A DNA stretch of 64,000 nucleotides, taken from an uncultured Maribacter sp. (GTDB lineage Bacteria; Bacteroidota; Bacteroidia; Flavobacteriales; Flavobacteriaceae). Of the stretch, positions 61,750 to 64,000 are shown in pieces. Under the pieces are notes generated by a model. That model saw only the letters and a list, made by a program, of their open reading frames with translations, was not told the DNA's origin and searched no databases. Numbering within the stretch: position 1 is the stretch's first letter; every line of letters starts with the position of its first letter. The DNA lies in the NCBI RefSeq assembly GCF_947496775.1, contig NZ_CANMDU010000001.1:558001-622000 (forward strand), given 5' to 3'. Position numbers and translations under genes: made by a program.

Positions 61750-63177
61750 AACCAAATACGTCTTTTTAAAAGAAGATTTGGATGCTTCACAAACAGGGCA
61801 AGTATACGTTTCTGGGAGCTCTTCAAAAGAAGTTCCTGCTTTTATATTCCTTTTACTATCCCCGTAAAAAGCATCATAAATAGTAAAACAAGAATTACAC
61901 TGGTGTATTTCCGAAGGCTCTTCCGGGTTTTTCTTTTCTGCTTTCTTTGTGGGCTTTTTAGGGCTTCCCAATTGTCCAAAATACTTTTTACTAAGTTCCA
62001 TTAATAAACCCGGCAATTCTATTTTATCTACATCTTGGGCATATAGCTTATACCGCTGTGTATTGGGGTCAAAGTTTTTAAAATGCAGCACGTTATACGT
62101 TGGTCTAACATCAAAATCTTTAACAATACTTGGTGGCGTATTTTTTTCTATTAAAACCGATGCAAAATGGGTTCTCTTTCCGGGTGTATCACTAATACCG
62201 AAGGTAAGTCCATAGGTACTAATATCATTCTGGTCAAAACTACGCACCAAGAATTTTTTAAGCTCTAGAGCTTCCTTATCATCTACAGGCAAATGCCAAT
62301 TCATTTCCAATTGCGAATGTCGAACATTAATTCCCCACTGTCCTAAGAAACGTTCTAATTGCGGCCTACTTTCTGTTTTAATTCCTTTTACGATAAAAGA
62401 TTTCCAAGGTGTAATGCATATTCTACCAATACTATTGTCTAGACAGAATTCGCAAAAATGTTTTAAAAAATCTAAATCGTACTTATTATTACGCCAATAT
62501 AAACCCAGCCAATACTCATCTAGGCCCATACGGTTCATCCCCTCATAGTACGGAAAAGTAATATACGGAATGTCTAATTCCTTCTCCATTACCTTATTAT
62601 TGGTTTCTAACTTTTTGTTTAGGATAAAAAAGATATCGTCCACAGATGCTACCTCTTCGTAAATATCTTCAATAGCCTGCGCAATCTTTGTAATATCCCA
62701 ACTGTATACTAGTACTGGGTAATAAGCCCCTTCTTGCCAACCTGGTAATTTTATATACAAATACCAATAGTCTTCACTCTCTGATGCTATAAAATTTAGA
62801 TTTCCACTAAAAACGGGAACCAATCTTTGCTTAGGGTCGGTAATATTTATTTTTAGTTTGGGCAAAAAATTAAATCCCTCTAAAATATAGAGATAGGTAG
62901 AACCTTTTAACCAATGCGTCATATCAAAAATATCGGCTGCGACATAGGAACATACTATATTTTGATACGCTCTTTCTGACGCTATATCGGTATTAAACAT
63001 AGATAAATTCTCCAACTGTTTTTCGGATACATCATCCAGAGGAAAAAGTAAATCTTGTCGCGAACCAAAGTAAACTTCCTTTAATCCGGCTGCTTCTAAC
63101 ATGGTGATGCTATCTTTTAATTCTCCTGGAGAAGTAATTCCACCTTTTATTAAAATTCTATGCAAATCGTCGTTCAT
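61735..63177 (-). CDS. Nitrite/sulfite-reductase-like protein with C-terminal rubredoxin
   Basis: The 480-residue protein ends in a rubredoxin domain with the iron ligands C427, C430, C460 and C463 (CNSC ... CPVC). Residues 1-400 resemble the ferredoxin-like halves of nitrite/sulfite reductases but lack the siroheme/4Fe-4S cysteines I would expect. It lies 11 bases downstream of a NirB-like reductase gene on the same strand, so it may be an electron-transfer partner for nitrite reduction. It converges on and overlaps the sugar-kinase gene by 15 bases. Confidence 0.65.
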   Translation of the reverse strand: MNDDLHRILIKGGITSPGELKDSITMLEAAGLKEVYFGSRQDLLFPLDDVSEKQLENLSMFNTDIASERAYQNIVCSYVAADIFDMTHWLKGSTYLYILEGFNFLPKLKINITDPKQRLVPVFSGNLNFIASESEDYWYLYIKLPGWQEGAYYPVLVYSWDITKIAQAIEDIYEEVASVDDIFFILNKKLETNNKVMEKELDIPYITFPYYEGMNRMGLDEYWLGLYWRNNKYDLDFLKHFCEFCLDNSIGRICITPWKSFIVKGIKTESRPQLERFLGQWGINVRHSQLEMNWHLPVDDKEALELKKFLVRSFDQNDISTYGLTFGISDTPGKRTHFASVLIEKNTPPSIVKDFDVRPTYNVLHFKNFDPNTQRYKLYAQDVDKIELPGLLMELSKKYFGQLGSPKKPTKKAEKKNPEEPSEIHQCNSCFTIYDAFYGDSKRNIKAGTSFEELPETYTCPVCEASKSSFKKTYLVLGTR

Positions 63178-63188
63178 ACTTCTTCTTT

Positions 63189-64000
63189 TTAAACTGTTGC
63201 CAATTGGGAATTTAAAATTTCTTTTATTTCTGGTTTACAGCTACCACAACCTAATCCGCCCCCTGTTTGGGAACATAATTTAGTAAATTCTGTACACCCT
63301 CCTTGAATAGCTTCTATAATATTCCCTTCGCCTACTTGGCTACAAGAACATACAAGCTTGCCTTTTAAGGGCTCTGTATTACTAGCCCCACGGAGCAGTT
63401 CATTTCTTTTTTCGGAGAGTTCTATTTCTTCTTCTATCAGCCTTTTAAATTCGGCAAACTCATTCTTATCGCCCATTAAAATAGCACCTTTTAGCATATC
63501 GTCTTTTACAATACATTTTTTATAAAAACGCTTACTCACATCCATCAGAATAATTTCTTCATAGCTATCATCATTGCTGGGCGTGTAAGCCATACCAATA
63601 CTACAAAGGTCTAGATTCTCGAACTTTAGAATATTCATTAATACAGAACCGTTGTACATGCTACCATAATCGCCCAACATATAATTAGCTGCAATATCTG
63701 CTTGTTGTTCAGCTGCCGATGTTATTCCGAAAAGCATATTATTAAACTCTGCAATTTCTCCTAATGCAAAAATAGAAGGGTCACTGGTTTGCAAATACGA
63801 GTTTACAACTACTCCACGACGGGTTTCTATATTGGACTGTTTTGCTAGCTCTATATTCGGCCGGGTACCAATAGCATATACTATAGCATTACATTTTACG
63901 GTACGGCCTGTTTTTAAATTCACCAAGAGAGAATGTTCACTTTCTCTTTCTTTAAATACAGTGCTTACTTCATTATCAAAATAAATGGTAATACCCCGTT
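63189..64000 (-). CDS. NirB-like FAD/NAD(P)H oxidoreductase with BFD-type Fe-S domain (partial, 5' end outside)
   Basis: The reading frame is open to the window edge, so the N-terminus lies beyond 64000; an internal TTG at 63926 is not the true start. The visible part has the FAD-oxidoreductase block VYAIGTRPNIELAKQS and SIFALGEIAEFN, then a BFD-like [2Fe-2S] domain (LVCSCSQVGEGNI and CSQTGGGLGCGSC, four cysteines). This is the N-terminal half of NirB-type nitrite reductases or a related nitrate-assimilation reductase. The rubredoxin protein gene follows at 11 bases. Confidence 0.8.
   Translation of the reverse strand, partial: RGITIYFDNEVSTVFKERESEHSLLVNLKTGRTVKCNAIVYAIGTRPNIELAKQSNIETRRGVVVNSYLQTSDPSIFALGEIAEFNNMLFGITSAAEQQADIAANYMLGDYGSMYNGSVLMNILKFENLDLCSIGMAYTPSNDDSYEEIILMDVSKRFYKKCIVKDDMLKGAILMGDKNEFAEFKRLIEEEIELSEKRNELLRGASNTEPLKGKLVCSCSQVGEGNIIEAIQGGCTEFTKLCSQTGGGLGCGSCKPEIKEILNSQLATV

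Overview
The window looks like chromosome of a low-GC marine member of the Flavobacteriaceae (Bacteroidota). The evidence is AT-rich DNA, promoters of the TAnnTTTG type, TonB/plug-type BlaR1 proteins, a fused cbb3 oxidase subunit (CcoNO) and a long HutU. The genus cannot be fixed from sequence alone. I saw no rRNA, tRNA, CRISPR array, insertion sequence or prophage.

Layout: 0-0.4 kb holds a possible 39-residue ORF and terminators. 0.4-13 kb is a candidate exopolysaccharide locus: a response-regulator receiver fused to a family-2 glycosyltransferase, a large PTPS-related membrane protein, a lipoprotein, a membrane-anchored TIM-barrel glycosidase, a family-4 glycosyltransferase, a flippase, a STAS protein and a TPR/beta-barrel outer-membrane protein. 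13-19 kb is a signalling operon carrying both known classes of bacterial nitric-oxide sensor (H-NOX and a FIST/NosP-type protein), each paired with a histidine kinase, plus an Hpt protein, a LytTR regulator and a single-domain receiver. 19-28.5 kb is a run of minus-strand housekeeping and unknown genes (membrane MutS-like ATPase, DUF4230, DUF4260, cyclase, hemW, ruvC, and a blaI/blaR1-type pair). 28.6-36.5 kb holds DUF456, a nitroreductase and a LysR gene divergent from hutHIUG (histidine to glutamate). 36.5-43.5 kb holds a probable small RNA, surface lipoproteins, a TPR histidine kinase/LuxR pair and a universal stress protein. 43.7-59.5 kb is a low-oxygen respiration block: a CRP/FNR regulator, the complete cbb3 oxidase set, a truncated haemoglobin, an orphan heme-copper-like membrane protein, a cysteine-rich unknown, a universal stress protein and hemN. 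59.7-64 kb holds an anomeric sugar kinase with its nucleotidyltransferase and the end of a nitrite-reductase-like cluster.

Two themes stand out. First, the NO-sensing phosphorelay operon lies directly beside the exopolysaccharide genes, whose family-2 glycosyltransferase carries its own receiver domain. This suggests phosphorelay control of a matrix polysaccharide without any c-di-GMP protein visible in the window (inference). Second, a palindrome TGAYAWWTRTCA occurs at five intergenic sites in the respiration block. At six promoter directions the distance from its centre to the last base of a TAnnTTTG-like -7 box is exactly 36.5 bp. This is class-II activator geometry and probably defines the regulon of the CRP/FNR protein encoded in the same block.
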